Source: an uncultured Emergencia sp.
GTDB taxonomy: Bacteria; Bacillota; Clostridia; Peptostreptococcales; Anaerovoracaceae
Direction of reading: 5' to 3'
NCBI GenBank assembly: GCA_937997955.1
Contig: CALLDR010000134.1
Span: 1 to 15,490, forward strand
DNA: 15,490 nucleotides
Positions 7,815-13,258 of this stretch are shown one piece after another. The notes below the pieces were generated by a model, which was not told the DNA's origin, did not search any database, and worked only from the letters and a program-made list of their open reading frames with translations. Each line of letters begins with the position of its first letter. The stretch's first letter is position 1. Position numbers and translations under genes: made by a program.

Positions 7815-8038
7815 CAGTCTACGGCTTCTACGCCTGCGATCTCCGGATAGCTTTCTTTCAGAACTCTTTCAACGATGCCTCTCAGGGTCATTCTCGCGCC
7901 TGGGCATCCTGCGCAGTGTCCCTGCAGTCTTACCTTGACGATGTTTTCCGGCGTCAGTTCCACGAACTCGATATCTCCGCCGTCTCTCTGAAGGATCGGT
8001 CTGATCTGTCCTAATGCTTCTCTGATTTTCTCTTCCAT
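7814..8038 (-). CDS. NifU C-terminal domain (Nfu-type) Fe-S scaffold protein
   Basis: A 74-residue stand-alone NifU C-terminal domain. Such proteins bind a [4Fe-4S] cluster at a dimer interface and deliver it to apo-enzymes. The CxxC motif is Cys42-Ala-Gly-Cys45 followed by PGA, as expected. The N-terminus RPILQRDGGDIEFVEL is the typical start of the domain. An AGGAG site (8046-8050) lies 7 nt before the ATG. On the minus strand a TATAAT (8076-8071) lies upstream, but I see no convincing -35, so transcription may start here or read through from the lipoprotein gene, whose stop is only 55 nt away with no terminator between. Confidence 0.94.
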   Translation of the reverse strand: MEEKIREALGQIRPILQRDGGDIEFVELTPENIVKVRLQGHCAGCPGARMTLRGIVERVLKESYPEIAGVEAVD

Positions 8039-8093
8039 TTTTTATCTCCTTTTTATATATTATTTCTTAAATTATAGACTTATGGTTGATTGA

Positions 8094-9461
8094 TTAGTTG
8101 ACGGTATACACCGTTACGAAAGCGCCATCTTGAATCATGTTGACATGAATGGTCTTTTTCGGTTCTCCTGTGGCTCCGAAGGATATCTCACCGGACGCTC
8201 CCACGTAGCCGGAGGTGGTCTTCATGGCCTCCTTGACCAGGTAACCGTCGATGGATTCGGCTTTTTCAATGGCCTGCAGCGCGATCATGTACGCATCAAA
8301 GCCCAGAGCCGCCGCTTCCGGCGGATTGTCCGTGCCGTATTCTTCTTTGTAGGCGGCCAGGAACTTCTGATACAGATCTGTCTGCTCCTGCGCTGCCTCG
8401 CTGTCTTGGCTGTTTTGATCGTTTTGATCCTTTTGATCACCTTGACCGCCCGCGCTGTCCTGGCCGCTTTGATCCTTTTGATCACTTTGACCGCCCGCGC
8501 TGTCCTGGCCGCTTTGATCCTTTTGATCACCTTGACCGTCCGCGCCGCCGGCCTGATTTCCGTCAGACGCCTCCGTCAAGCTGTCGGAAGCCACCGCTAT
8601 CTTTATACCCGGATATTCCTCCTGCAATCGCAAAAGCTCTTTGCCTGTCCAATCTTTTGGTCCGATAAAGACAACGTTGTCCAGTCCGGCTTTTGCCGCA
8701 GCCTGAAACACCTTCTCCGCGGCGGAGATCGGCAGAGGCATGAACACCGCCTGGGCGCCGGACGCCTGCAGCTTCTCAATGCACGCGCTGTAATCCTTGG
8801 CGTTGCGCTCTACCTGAATGGTTGCCGCGATCGCGCCTGTATCTTTGGTCAGCTCCTCCATCCGATTGGTATACTGACTGACCATCTCGGTGACGGAATC
8901 CTCGTCTATCTCACGGATCACCGCGGCCTTCGCCAGCCCCAGATACTCATAGGTGAAGTCGGCCAGAGCGCTGCCCTGACTGGCATCGGTAAAGGAAACG
9001 CGGAAATAGTACTCGTTGTTGGCCGTGATCAGCGGGTTGGTCGCCGTAACGGTGATCGCCGGTATCTTAGCCTCACCAAGCTGCCGGCTCGCCACCAGAG
9101 ACACCGCGTCGCCGTAGCTGCCCAGCACGACCGCCGGCTTCTTGTCGATCAGATCGGCAACAGCCGTTTCGGCCACGTAGATGCTGCTCTGCGTATCCGC
9201 ATAGACCAGTTCGACTTCTTTTCCGAGTACTTCAGGAAACAGCTTATGGGCCAGTTCAATACCCCGGATTTCCAGCTCTCCCTTGCTGCTGTCGTTGCCT
9301 GTCTGCGGTTCCAGCACACCGATCCGCACCGTATCAGACGCCGCGCCCTTCTCCGAGAAAAAGGCTTCTTTGAAATTATCAAATGTTGTGCAGCCGCTGG
9401 CCGCCGCGCTGACTGTCAGCGCCAGGATCATGGCGATCGCTGCTTTCCTTCTTTTCCTCAT
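8094..9461 (-). CDS. ABC transporter substrate-binding lipoprotein (Leu/Ile/Val-type family)
   Basis: A 455-residue exported lipoprotein of the type 1 periplasmic-binding fold (LivJ-like, receptor family ligand-binding region). The signal peptide has a basic start (MRKRRK), a hydrophobic core and a lipobox-like ASGC with Cys24 as the lipidation site. The mature domain includes VRIGVLEPQTG, typical of the first strand, and ends in a segment resembling the family C-terminus (YLVKEAMKTTSGYVGASGEISF). About 50 residues (304-356), very rich in Gln, Asp, Gly and Ser and made of 15-residue repeats, are inserted before the helix FLAAYKEEYG. No permease or ATPase genes are adjacent, so the transporter partners and substrate are unknown; a sensory role is possible. 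It has a GAGGGGG site at 9466-9472 and a good promoter (9499-9527). Confidence 0.9.
   Translation of the reverse strand: MRKRRKAAIAMILALTVSAAASGCTTFDNFKEAFFSEKGAASDTVRIGVLEPQTGNDSSKGELEIRGIELAHKLFPEVLGKEVELVYADTQSSIYVAETAVADLIDKKPAVVLGSYGDAVSLVASRQLGEAKIPAITVTATNPLITANNEYYFRVSFTDASQGSALADFTYEYLGLAKAAVIREIDEDSVTEMVSQYTNRMEELTKDTGAIAATIQVERNAKDYSACIEKLQASGAQAVFMPLPISAAEKVFQAAAKAGLDNVVFIGPKDWTGKELLRLQEEYPGIKIAVASDSLTEASDGNQAGGADGQGDQKDQSGQDSAGGQSDQKDQSGQDSAGGQGDQKDQNDQNSQDSEAAQEQTDLYQKFLAAYKEEYGTDNPPEAAALGFDAYMIALQAIEKAESIDGYLVKEAMKTTSGYVGASGEISFGATGEPKKTIHVNMIQDGAFVTVYTVN
8400..8545 (-). repeat. In-frame 45-bp tandem repeat inside the lipoprotein gene
   Basis: TTTTGATCAC starts at 8431, 8476 and 8521 (plus strand), exactly 45 bp apart. 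The two full units differ by only a few bases, the third is partial, and a degenerate partial unit lies at 8400-8430. Each unit encodes 15 residues of the type GDQKDQSGQDSAGGQ, so copy changes keep the reading frame. Confidence 0.9.
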
Positions 9462-9498
9462 AGTTCCCCCTCTTCACATTATCTGCTGCATACACTTC

Positions 9499-9527
9499 AT
9501 TATACTGATATTTAGCGGAAAAGTAAA
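9499..9527 (-). promoter_or_regulatory. Predicted promoter for the substrate-binding lipoprotein gene
   Basis: On the minus strand TTTACT (9527-9522) and a perfect TATAAT (9504-9499) have a 17-nt spacer. The start site would be near 9492, about 30 nt before the ATG at 9461. Confidence 0.7.
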
Positions 9528-9640
9528 CCTTTTTTGTGTGAAAGTATGATGGTAAACCGATGATATCAGCCGCTTTCCGCGAAAAAACGCCCCATGCGCG
9601 CGGCTTCCGCCGCCTTTCGACAGGGACTTGCTGTCAGGCT

Positions 9641-10127
9641 CTGTTGGACAGGTCGAGAAGCCTGGGCGATAGACGGATAGTTTGGACGGAGGGCAGGCGG
9701 CTTGGACAGGTCAGGGCCTACGCATGAAAAACGAGTATCTAAAAAGGAATGTGTGCCCCAAAATCAAAAGTCGGTTCCTGTCTTTTTGATAAATATGCGC
9801 CAAAAAATGGAACTTTTTCCAAATTCTCAGCCCGCGTCAGCTGAAATGCGTCACCGTCTGCGCCAAAAATTGCAATCTCCTCCCTGCCGCAGACTGAAAT
9901 TTCCTGCTTTTTGCAGGTGGAACTCGACTTTTGCTGTAATTTAATATCAAGCATATTGGATCAATAGGTATCAGGGCAGTCATTTTCCCCGACGGGGTTC
10001 CGCATTTCACCTGACTTAGCGCAAAAAGACAGGAACTCTCATTTTAGTTTCATGCGTAGGCCCTGTTGGACAGGTCGGAAGGCTCGGACAATGAACGGAT
10101 AGTTTTGACAGAAGGAGGACGGCTTGG
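9641..10127. repeat. Composite non-coding repeat: outer direct repeats with nested inverted repeats
   Basis: This fills most of the gene-free gap 9462-10377. A 65-bp unit at 9641-9705 recurs ungapped in the same orientation at 10063-10127 (about 77% identical by eye, first 15 bases identical). Between them lie two perfect inverted pairs: 9713-9729 with 10048-10064 (17 bp) and 9774-9788 with 10022-10036 (15 bp). The core (9789-10021) holds small hairpins, for example CCTGC/GCAGG at 9903-9917 and CCCC/GGGG near 9986, and GCGCCAAAAA twice. No frame has a ribosome binding site or recognisable protein. The shape resembles a miniature inverted-repeat element, but target duplications were not identified. 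Confidence 0.75.
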
Positions 10128-10300
10128 CAGTTGGCGATTATCTTGGACAGCGCGATCACGGCGGGTTCTAAGCGAGATGCGGGGTTCCCCTCTTTGCCGT
10201 AAAAAAAATACCTCTCCCCATAAAAGCCGGGAAGGAAGGCGTCCCTTGACAGGAGAAAAATGTTCCTTGTTTGTTTTATGTTTTTCTGCAAAATTTAATG

Positions 10301-10328
10301 TTAACATTGGCGAAAAATGTGGTATAAT
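10301..10328 (+). promoter_or_regulatory. Predicted promoter for rubrerythrin
   Basis: TTAACA (10301-10306) and TATAAT (10323-10328) are separated by 16 nt. The -10 is preceded by TGG, giving an extended -10. I saw no clear PerR-type operator in the leader. Confidence 0.8.
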
Positions 10329-10377
10329 AGTCCCATTAGTAATCAAAATCAATATAATTAAAGGAGGAATTAGAATT

Positions 10378-10920
10378 ATGAAATGGGTATGTTCCGTATG
10401 CGGATACGTTCACGAAGGAGATCAGCCGCCTGAAAAATGTCCAGTTTGCAAAGTTCCTGCTGACAAGTTCATCGCACAGGCAGAGGGCAAAGTAGAATTT
10501 GCTGACAAGCACGTTGTAGGCGTTGCACAGGGCGTTGATCAGGAGATCATCGATGGCCTGAGAGCAAACTTTGAAGGCGAGTGCACAGAAGTTGGCATGT
10601 ATCTGGCTATGGCTAGAGTTGCTCACAGAGAAGGCTATCCTGAAATCGGTCTGTACTGGGAAAAAGCCGCTTACGAAGAAGCTGAGCATGCAGCTAAGTT
10701 TGCAGAACTGCTGGGCGAAGTTGTAACAGACTCCACCAAGAAGAATCTGGAACTGAGAATCGACGCAGAAGCTGGCGCTTGCGCTGGTAAGAAGGAACTG
10801 GCTACTCTGGCTAAGCAGAAGAACCTGGACGCTATCCACGATACTGTTCACGAAATGGCAAAGGACGAGGCGAGACATGGCGCCGCATTCGAGGGCCTGC
10901 TGAAGAGATACTTCGGCTAA
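10378..10920 (+). CDS. rbr: Reverse-type rubrerythrin (N-terminal rubredoxin, C-terminal ferritin-like)
   Basis: A 180-residue rubrerythrin, a cytosolic non-heme iron peroxidase that protects anaerobes from hydrogen peroxide and oxygen. The domain order is reversed relative to classical rubrerythrin. The rubredoxin-type FeS4 domain comes first, with Cys5, Cys8, Cys21 and Cys24 (MKWVCSVCGY, KCPVCKVP). The diiron four-helix domain follows, with Glu68 in the first helix and ExxH motifs ending at His104 (EEAEH) and His167 (DEARH). The ATG at 10378 is preceded by AAGGAGG (10361-10367), and the rubredoxin domain begins right there; the longer upstream frame is only intergenic sequence. Codon use (many GCT, GTT, CTG, GAA) differs from the GC-rich neighbours and suggests high expression. 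It is monocistronic with its own promoter and terminator. Confidence 0.97.
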   Translation: MKWVCSVCGYVHEGDQPPEKCPVCKVPADKFIAQAEGKVEFADKHVVGVAQGVDQEIIDGLRANFEGECTEVGMYLAMARVAHREGYPEIGLYWEKAAYEEAEHAAKFAELLGEVVTDSTKKNLELRIDAEAGACAGKKELATLAKQKNLDAIHDTVHEMAKDEARHGAAFEGLLKRYFG

Positions 10921-10956
10921 TAGAAATCGCTGGAATTTCAATACTTAGAAGATATG

Positions 10957-10990
10957 GGAGACTTGGAAGAGTCTCCTTTTCTTTTTTCTA
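10957..10990 (+). terminator. Rho-independent terminator of rubrerythrin
   Basis: A 7-bp stem GGAGACT (10957-10963) / AGTCTCC (10970-10976) with a 6-nt loop is followed by TTTTCTTTTTTCT. It begins 37 nt after the stop codon. Confidence 0.9.
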
Positions 10991-11025
10991 AGTCATGGGA
11001 AGATAGGTTTGATTCTTCCTGTTAA

Positions 11026-11102
11026 GACTGTAAATTTACAGTCCACTTGCTCTTAATTTACGCTCTTAATCAAAGAAAACTGTAAATCTTGAAACTGTAA
11101 AT
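11026..11102. promoter_or_regulatory. ACTGTAAAT box cluster with an 18-bp perfect palindrome
   Basis: GACTGTAAATTTACAGTC (11026-11043) is a perfect palindrome made of two facing ACTGTAAAT boxes. Two further boxes lie in direct orientation at 11079-11087 and 11094-11102, 15 bp apart. The last overlaps the expected start point of the minus-strand promoter at 11105-11133, so a repressor operator is plausible. A 9-bp direct repeat GCTCTTAAT (11049-11057, 11062-11070) lies between. The interval 10991-11326 has no supported gene. Confidence 0.6.
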
Positions 11103-11104
11103 TC

Positions 11105-11133
11105 ATTATACCACATAATCATTGAAATTTCAA
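11105..11133 (-). promoter_or_regulatory. Strong predicted minus-strand promoter with no recognised gene
   Basis: On the minus strand TTGAAA (11133-11128), a 17-nt spacer and TATAAT (11110-11105), preceded by TGG, form a near-ideal extended promoter. It points toward the rubrerythrin 3' end. Downstream on that strand I found no frame with a ribosome binding site, so the product would be an RNA or an antisense transcript. Confidence 0.65.
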
Positions 11134-11326
11134 CAATTATACGTATTTTCACCTTCAAATTTCTACTGCGGCCGCCGCATCAAAAGCAATAAAAAATATG
11201 ACCTAAATCAAAGTCATGTCTTCCTATTCTCTATTATATGTTCTCTTCTATGAAGAGGGTATGATTCTGGGAAAAAGGCAAAATCTCAAAACCAAAATCG
11301 CCTAGTCCTGCAACATTCGTTCCCTG

Positions 11327-11382
11327 AAAAAAATCTGCCAAAAAATGCTACCTTTATATATGGAATCATCATTTTTTGGCAG
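11327..11382 (-). terminator. Terminator of the helicase-like gene
   Basis: A perfect 13-bp inverted repeat CTGCCAAAAAATG (11335-11347) / CATTTTTTGGCAG (11370-11382) starts immediately after the stop codon. On the minus strand it is followed after one base by seven T residues (11333-11327). The 22-nt loop is long for a terminator, but position and T-run fit. Confidence 0.8.
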
Positions 11383-12555
11383 TTACATGGATATCACAGA
11401 ATATCTCCTATTAACACTTCTCCCCTCTGATATGAGGTATCCCTCTTCCTCTAACTTCTTTTTCGTAGTAGTCCACGCCACCTTTCTGCCATATTTATCT
11501 TTTGCCTGTAGTATAGCGCACAATCTTTCTCTATCGCTTTTGAAGAGGGGCTTTTCCATATATTCCTCTGGAACTTCCAAAGATTCACTATCAAACAAAT
11601 ATAATAAGTCCAAATCATTTCTGAATCTTCCCCTGACCTGTGTTCTTACTTCTGCTTCTGTGGTATGGATAACGATATAATCAACCTGTCCTCTGATATT
11701 GATAGAGGTTTCCGAACTGGCATTAATAATCACAATATCATACGCTGGCGGTAATTCTTCCTTATCTAAAATATAGTTTCTCGCAGAATCCTGTTCTTCT
11801 GTCATAGGGTCTTTAGTATTTCTAATGCTCCATATTGCAACGGCGCGCAATCCTCTTTGTTCTGCAATCTGCACCAGTTGTTTCATCTTTCTTACATGCG
11901 CAACATAAATAAGGCCTGTTTTTCCCTCTGGAATGGTTTCTATCAGATATTCAAGGTTAGAATAGTATCTAGTTTCCTTTACTTCATACGCCCTGACCTC
12001 TTCATCTACTGTAATATATTGATAAGGCGCATAAAACTCTTTTTCTGCTCTCTCTGGTGTCGCAGATAACCCAATAACCTTTGTTTCAAGTTGATTCTGT
12101 GTTATCTCTTCCAGTCGCTTTTTGGCGATTTCGTGAAAAGGTTTGTCTTCTTGCTTTTGCCCAAAATAGCTGAAACGAATTACATTCTGGATTTCATCAC
12201 AGACTATGATTTTGAAGTTACTTCCATAGTCTTTGTTTTCACTTACCATTGACCCAAACTTTGCATAAGTCATCAGAACGATATTCTGTTCTTCCCAAAA
12301 GGAAATCCCCTCCTCAAGTAAATTCAAATAAGCCGTCTGGTATGCTTCAACTCCCTCATTCTTTGCGATCTGCGTCTTGCCGTTAATGGTATCAATGAGA
12401 TAAAGCATTTCGTTTCGATTATCTACTTCCTGTGCCAGCACACTTAATGCCCAGTATGTTTTTCCTGCGCCCACTGGTGCTTTCACCAGATTCAATACAC
12501 CGCTTTCAATCTCATCAATATGAACTGCTTCACTTAAATATTTTCTTCCCAGCAT
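11383..12555 (-). CDS. SF2 (DEAD/DEAH-type) helicase-like ATPase
   Basis: A 390-residue superfamily 2 helicase or translocase core. Visible motifs are Walker A APVGAGKTY (26-34), Walker B VCDEIQ (118-123), motif III-like LSATP (163-167) and motif VI QVRGRFR (306-312). The region 277-287 (INASSETSINI) fits motif V. The C-terminal 50 residues (about 340-390) look like a small winged-helix DNA-binding domain, with a WTTTKKKLEEEGYLISEG segment. No nuclease, methylase or primase domain is present. The ATG at 12555 has an AAGGAG site 6 nt upstream. The gene is AT-rich and stands alone between two terminators. Similar proteins are common in phages, plasmids and conjugative elements of Clostridia, but its exact role is unknown. 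Confidence 0.85.
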   Translation of the reverse strand: MLGRKYLSEAVHIDEIESGVLNLVKAPVGAGKTYWALSVLAQEVDNRNEMLYLIDTINGKTQIAKNEGVEAYQTAYLNLLEEGISFWEEQNIVLMTYAKFGSMVSENKDYGSNFKIIVCDEIQNVIRFSYFGQKQEDKPFHEIAKKRLEEITQNQLETKVIGLSATPERAEKEFYAPYQYITVDEEVRAYEVKETRYYSNLEYLIETIPEGKTGLIYVAHVRKMKQLVQIAEQRGLRAVAIWSIRNTKDPMTEEQDSARNYILDKEELPPAYDIVIINASSETSINIRGQVDYIVIHTTEAEVRTQVRGRFRNDLDLLYLFDSESLEVPEEYMEKPLFKSDRERLCAILQAKDKYGRKVAWTTTKKKLEEEGYLISEGRSVNRRYSVISM

Positions 12556-12588
12556 ATTGCTCTCCTTCAGATATATATTGAAGAGGAC

Positions 12589-12631
12589 AAAAAAAGAAGC
12601 GCAAGGCAGGGGCCATCTGCCAAACGCTTCT
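12589..12631 (-). terminator. Terminator upstream of the helicase-like gene
   Basis: The stem AGAAGCG (12595-12601) / CGCTTCT (12625-12631) encloses a second stem GGCAG/CTGCC (12605-12609, 12617-12621). On the minus strand it is followed by seven T residues. It lies 34 nt upstream of the helicase start codon, so it ends the unit at 12639-12811 or acts as a leader attenuator for the helicase gene. Confidence 0.85.
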
Positions 12632-12638
12632 CATATAT

Positions 12639-12806
12639 CTATAGCGGCGGTGCCGCAGGAAAGAAATATTTAAGTATTACTTCTACATATATGTATACAT
12701 TTAGTGGCTGACCCTCTACGATTTTCAGACAGCAGAACCGCCGCAAAATCCAGTCATGAAATAGATTTGCTGAAAAAGCGTCTGCCGCAATTCTTTCTTT
12801 TCTCAT
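12639..12806 (-). CDS. Possible 55-residue small protein
   Basis: An ATG-TAG frame of 55 codons fills the space between a predicted promoter and a terminator, ending 8 nt before the hairpin. The peptide starts MRKERIAADAFSANL and has a hydrophobic, tyrosine/valine-rich stretch near residues 37-50. I do not recognise it. There is no convincing ribosome binding site (only AGAAG right before the ATG), and the predicted transcription start leaves a leader of only about 5 nt. A strong RNA inverted repeat lies inside the frame, which favours a non-coding transcript. Listed because its boundaries fit the transcription signals unusually well. Confidence 0.25.
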   Translation of the reverse strand: MRKERIAADAFSANLFHDWILRRFCCLKIVEGQPLNVYIYVEVILKYFFPAAPPL

Positions 12807-12817
12807 CTTCTATAAAT

Positions 12818-12847
12818 ATTATATCTGGATTTTATTGTAAATTCCAA
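12818..12847 (-). promoter_or_regulatory. Predicted promoter for the 12589-12811 transcript
   Basis: On the minus strand TTGGAA (12847-12842) and TATAAT (12823-12818) have an 18-nt spacer. A start near 12811 is expected. Confidence 0.5.
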
Positions 12848-12874
12848 TTTTGAAGAGGGTCAAGTTTTGAGCAT

Positions 12875-12905
12875 AAAAAAATCCATACAGCCGCCGCCAT
12901 ATGGA
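12875..12905 (-). terminator. Terminator downstream of the small toxin-like gene
   Basis: The hairpin TCCATA (12882-12887) / TATGGA (12900-12905) has a GC-rich 12-nt loop and is followed on the minus strand by seven T residues (12881-12875). It would end the minus-strand transcript starting near 13165. Confidence 0.8.
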
Positions 12906-12922
12906 GAAATATTTCTTTTCGC

Positions 12923-12952
12923 TTGAAATTGGTGTCCCTTTGTGATATAGTG
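12923..12952 (+). promoter_or_regulatory. Predicted plus-strand promoter for the antisense RNA
   Basis: TTGAAA (12923-12928) and TATAGT (12947-12952) are 18 nt apart. A start near 12958 would produce a short RNA that runs convergently into the small minus-strand gene. Confidence 0.6.
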
Positions 12953-12956
12953 GTGT

Positions 12957-13038
12957 CAAGAGGAAAGCCGTTGAAAACGGCTAACCTATGGGTTAAGAAT
13001 AACCGCCAAGGATTGCAAGTTAGTGGCGGTTATTTTTA
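12957..13038 (+). ncRNA. Candidate antitoxin-like antisense RNA, about 80 nt
   Basis: Three hairpins follow the promoter: AGCCGTT/AACGGCT (12966-12982) with a 3-nt loop, TAACC/GGTTA (about 12982-12995), and a perfect 10-bp stem ATAACCGCCA (12999-13008) / TGGCGGTTAT (13024-13033) followed by TTTTTA, a good intrinsic terminator. The RNA would be fully complementary to codons 17-33 and the 3' untranslated region of the 33-residue gene on the opposite strand. This is the architecture of RNA antitoxins of type I systems. I cannot assign it to a named family. Confidence 0.6.
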
Positions 13039-13087
13039 TGGAAATTGTGATTCTCAACCTACCAAAGGTAATCGTGATTCTCACCAT
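12986..13087 (-). CDS. Candidate type I toxin-like peptide, 33 residues
   Basis: A 33-codon frame (ATG at 13087, TAG at 12986) encoding a basic peptide that starts MVRITITFGRLRITISIK and alternates hydrophobic with polar residues. The C-terminal part (LQSLAVIL) is hydrophobic. It is not an obvious transmembrane helix, unlike Fst or TxpA toxins. An AGGAAGGTGG ribosome binding site lies 5 nt before the ATG, but a 5' leader hairpin (13095-13138) covers it. The 3' half is overlapped by a convergent short RNA with its own promoter and terminator. Together these features, not the peptide sequence, suggest a type I toxin. It may also be only a leader peptide or a regulatory RNA. Confidence 0.5.
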   Translation of the reverse strand: MVRITITFGRLRITISIKITATNLQSLAVILNP

Positions 13088-13094
13088 ATTTACC

Positions 13095-13138
13095 ACCTTC
13101 CTTCTAGTCCAAAACCCCTTTCGAGTTTTGGGGAAGGT
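13095..13138 (-). promoter_or_regulatory. 5' leader hairpin sequestering the ribosome binding site
   Basis: On the minus-strand transcript ACCTTCC (13138-13132) pairs perfectly with GGAAGGT (13101-13095), which is the core of the ribosome binding site of the 33-codon gene. A second stem CCAAAAC/GTTTTGG (13131-13125 with 13115-13109) stacks on one side, leaving a 7-nt bulge. The result is about 14 base pairs closing off translation initiation. Confidence 0.65.
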
Positions 13139-13170
13139 TAACCGCTTTCGCTTGTCCTCTTGACAAGTTT

Positions 13171-13179
13171 ATTATATCA
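13171..13179 (-). promoter_or_regulatory. Extended -10 promoter for the 33-codon gene
   Basis: TGATATAAT on the minus strand is a perfect -10 with a TGN extension. No good -35 is visible at 16-18 nt. Start is expected near 13165, so the transcript begins with TGTCAAGAGGA, the same 11 bases that open the convergent RNA (12954-12964). Confidence 0.55.
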
Positions 13180-13218
13180 TTTTTCAGAAGCCGATACCAC
13201 TATAAAGTGTCTGTCAAA

Positions 13219-13251
13219 TGAAAAATCCGCACAGCGGTTGCCATGCGGATT
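13219..13251 (-). terminator. Terminator of the surface-protein gene cluster
   Basis: A perfect 8-bp stem AATCCGCA (13224-13231) / TGCGGATT (13244-13251) with a 12-nt loop lies 7 nt after the stop of the BIG2 protein gene. The minus-strand reading continues in a T-rich tail (GGATTTTTCATTTG). Confidence 0.85.
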
Positions 13252-13258
13252 GCAATAT

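Larger units (their letters stand above)
12589..12811 (-). ncRNA. Candidate structured small RNA, about 220 nt
   Basis: This stretch is bounded by a promoter (12818-12847) and a terminator (12589-12631) on the same strand. A long-range 13-nt inverted repeat with two mismatches, GCGGCGGTGCCGC (12644-12656) against GCAGAACCGCCGC (12732-12744), would fold most of the transcript into one arm. AT-rich palindromes (TGTATACA-like, near 12690) lie in its loop. I could not match it to a known RNA family. A small reading frame overlaps it (12639-12806), so the two interpretations compete. Confidence 0.4.

Noticed and set aside
8400..8545. CRISPR array or binding-site cluster
   Set aside because: Units are contiguous, 45 bp and in frame within a coding region; they encode a low-complexity loop.
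8130..9515. Plus-strand open frame (461 codons) opposite the binding lipoprotein
   Set aside because: Antisense shadow; its repetitive LLITLTARAVLAALI segment is only the reverse of the 45-bp repeats.
9739..9954. 71-codon minus-strand frame in the repeat core
   Set aside because: No ribosome binding site or recognisable sequence; made of inverted-repeat arms.
10066..10377. N-terminal extension of rubrerythrin
   Set aside because: The promoter, ribosome binding site and rubredoxin start all place the start at 10378; the extension is repeat-derived intergenic DNA.
10336..10941. Minus-strand frame (201 codons) opposite rubrerythrin
   Set aside because: Exact antisense of a confirmed gene, with no ribosome binding site or recognisable domain.
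11167..11179. GC-rich palindrome as a terminator or attachment site
   Set aside because: The 13-nt palindrome is too short, has no T-run and no repeat partner in the window.
12923..13141. Plus-strand 72-codon frame over the toxin-antitoxin-like locus
   Set aside because: It begins inside the predicted promoter, has no ribosome binding site and crosses the terminator of the short RNA.
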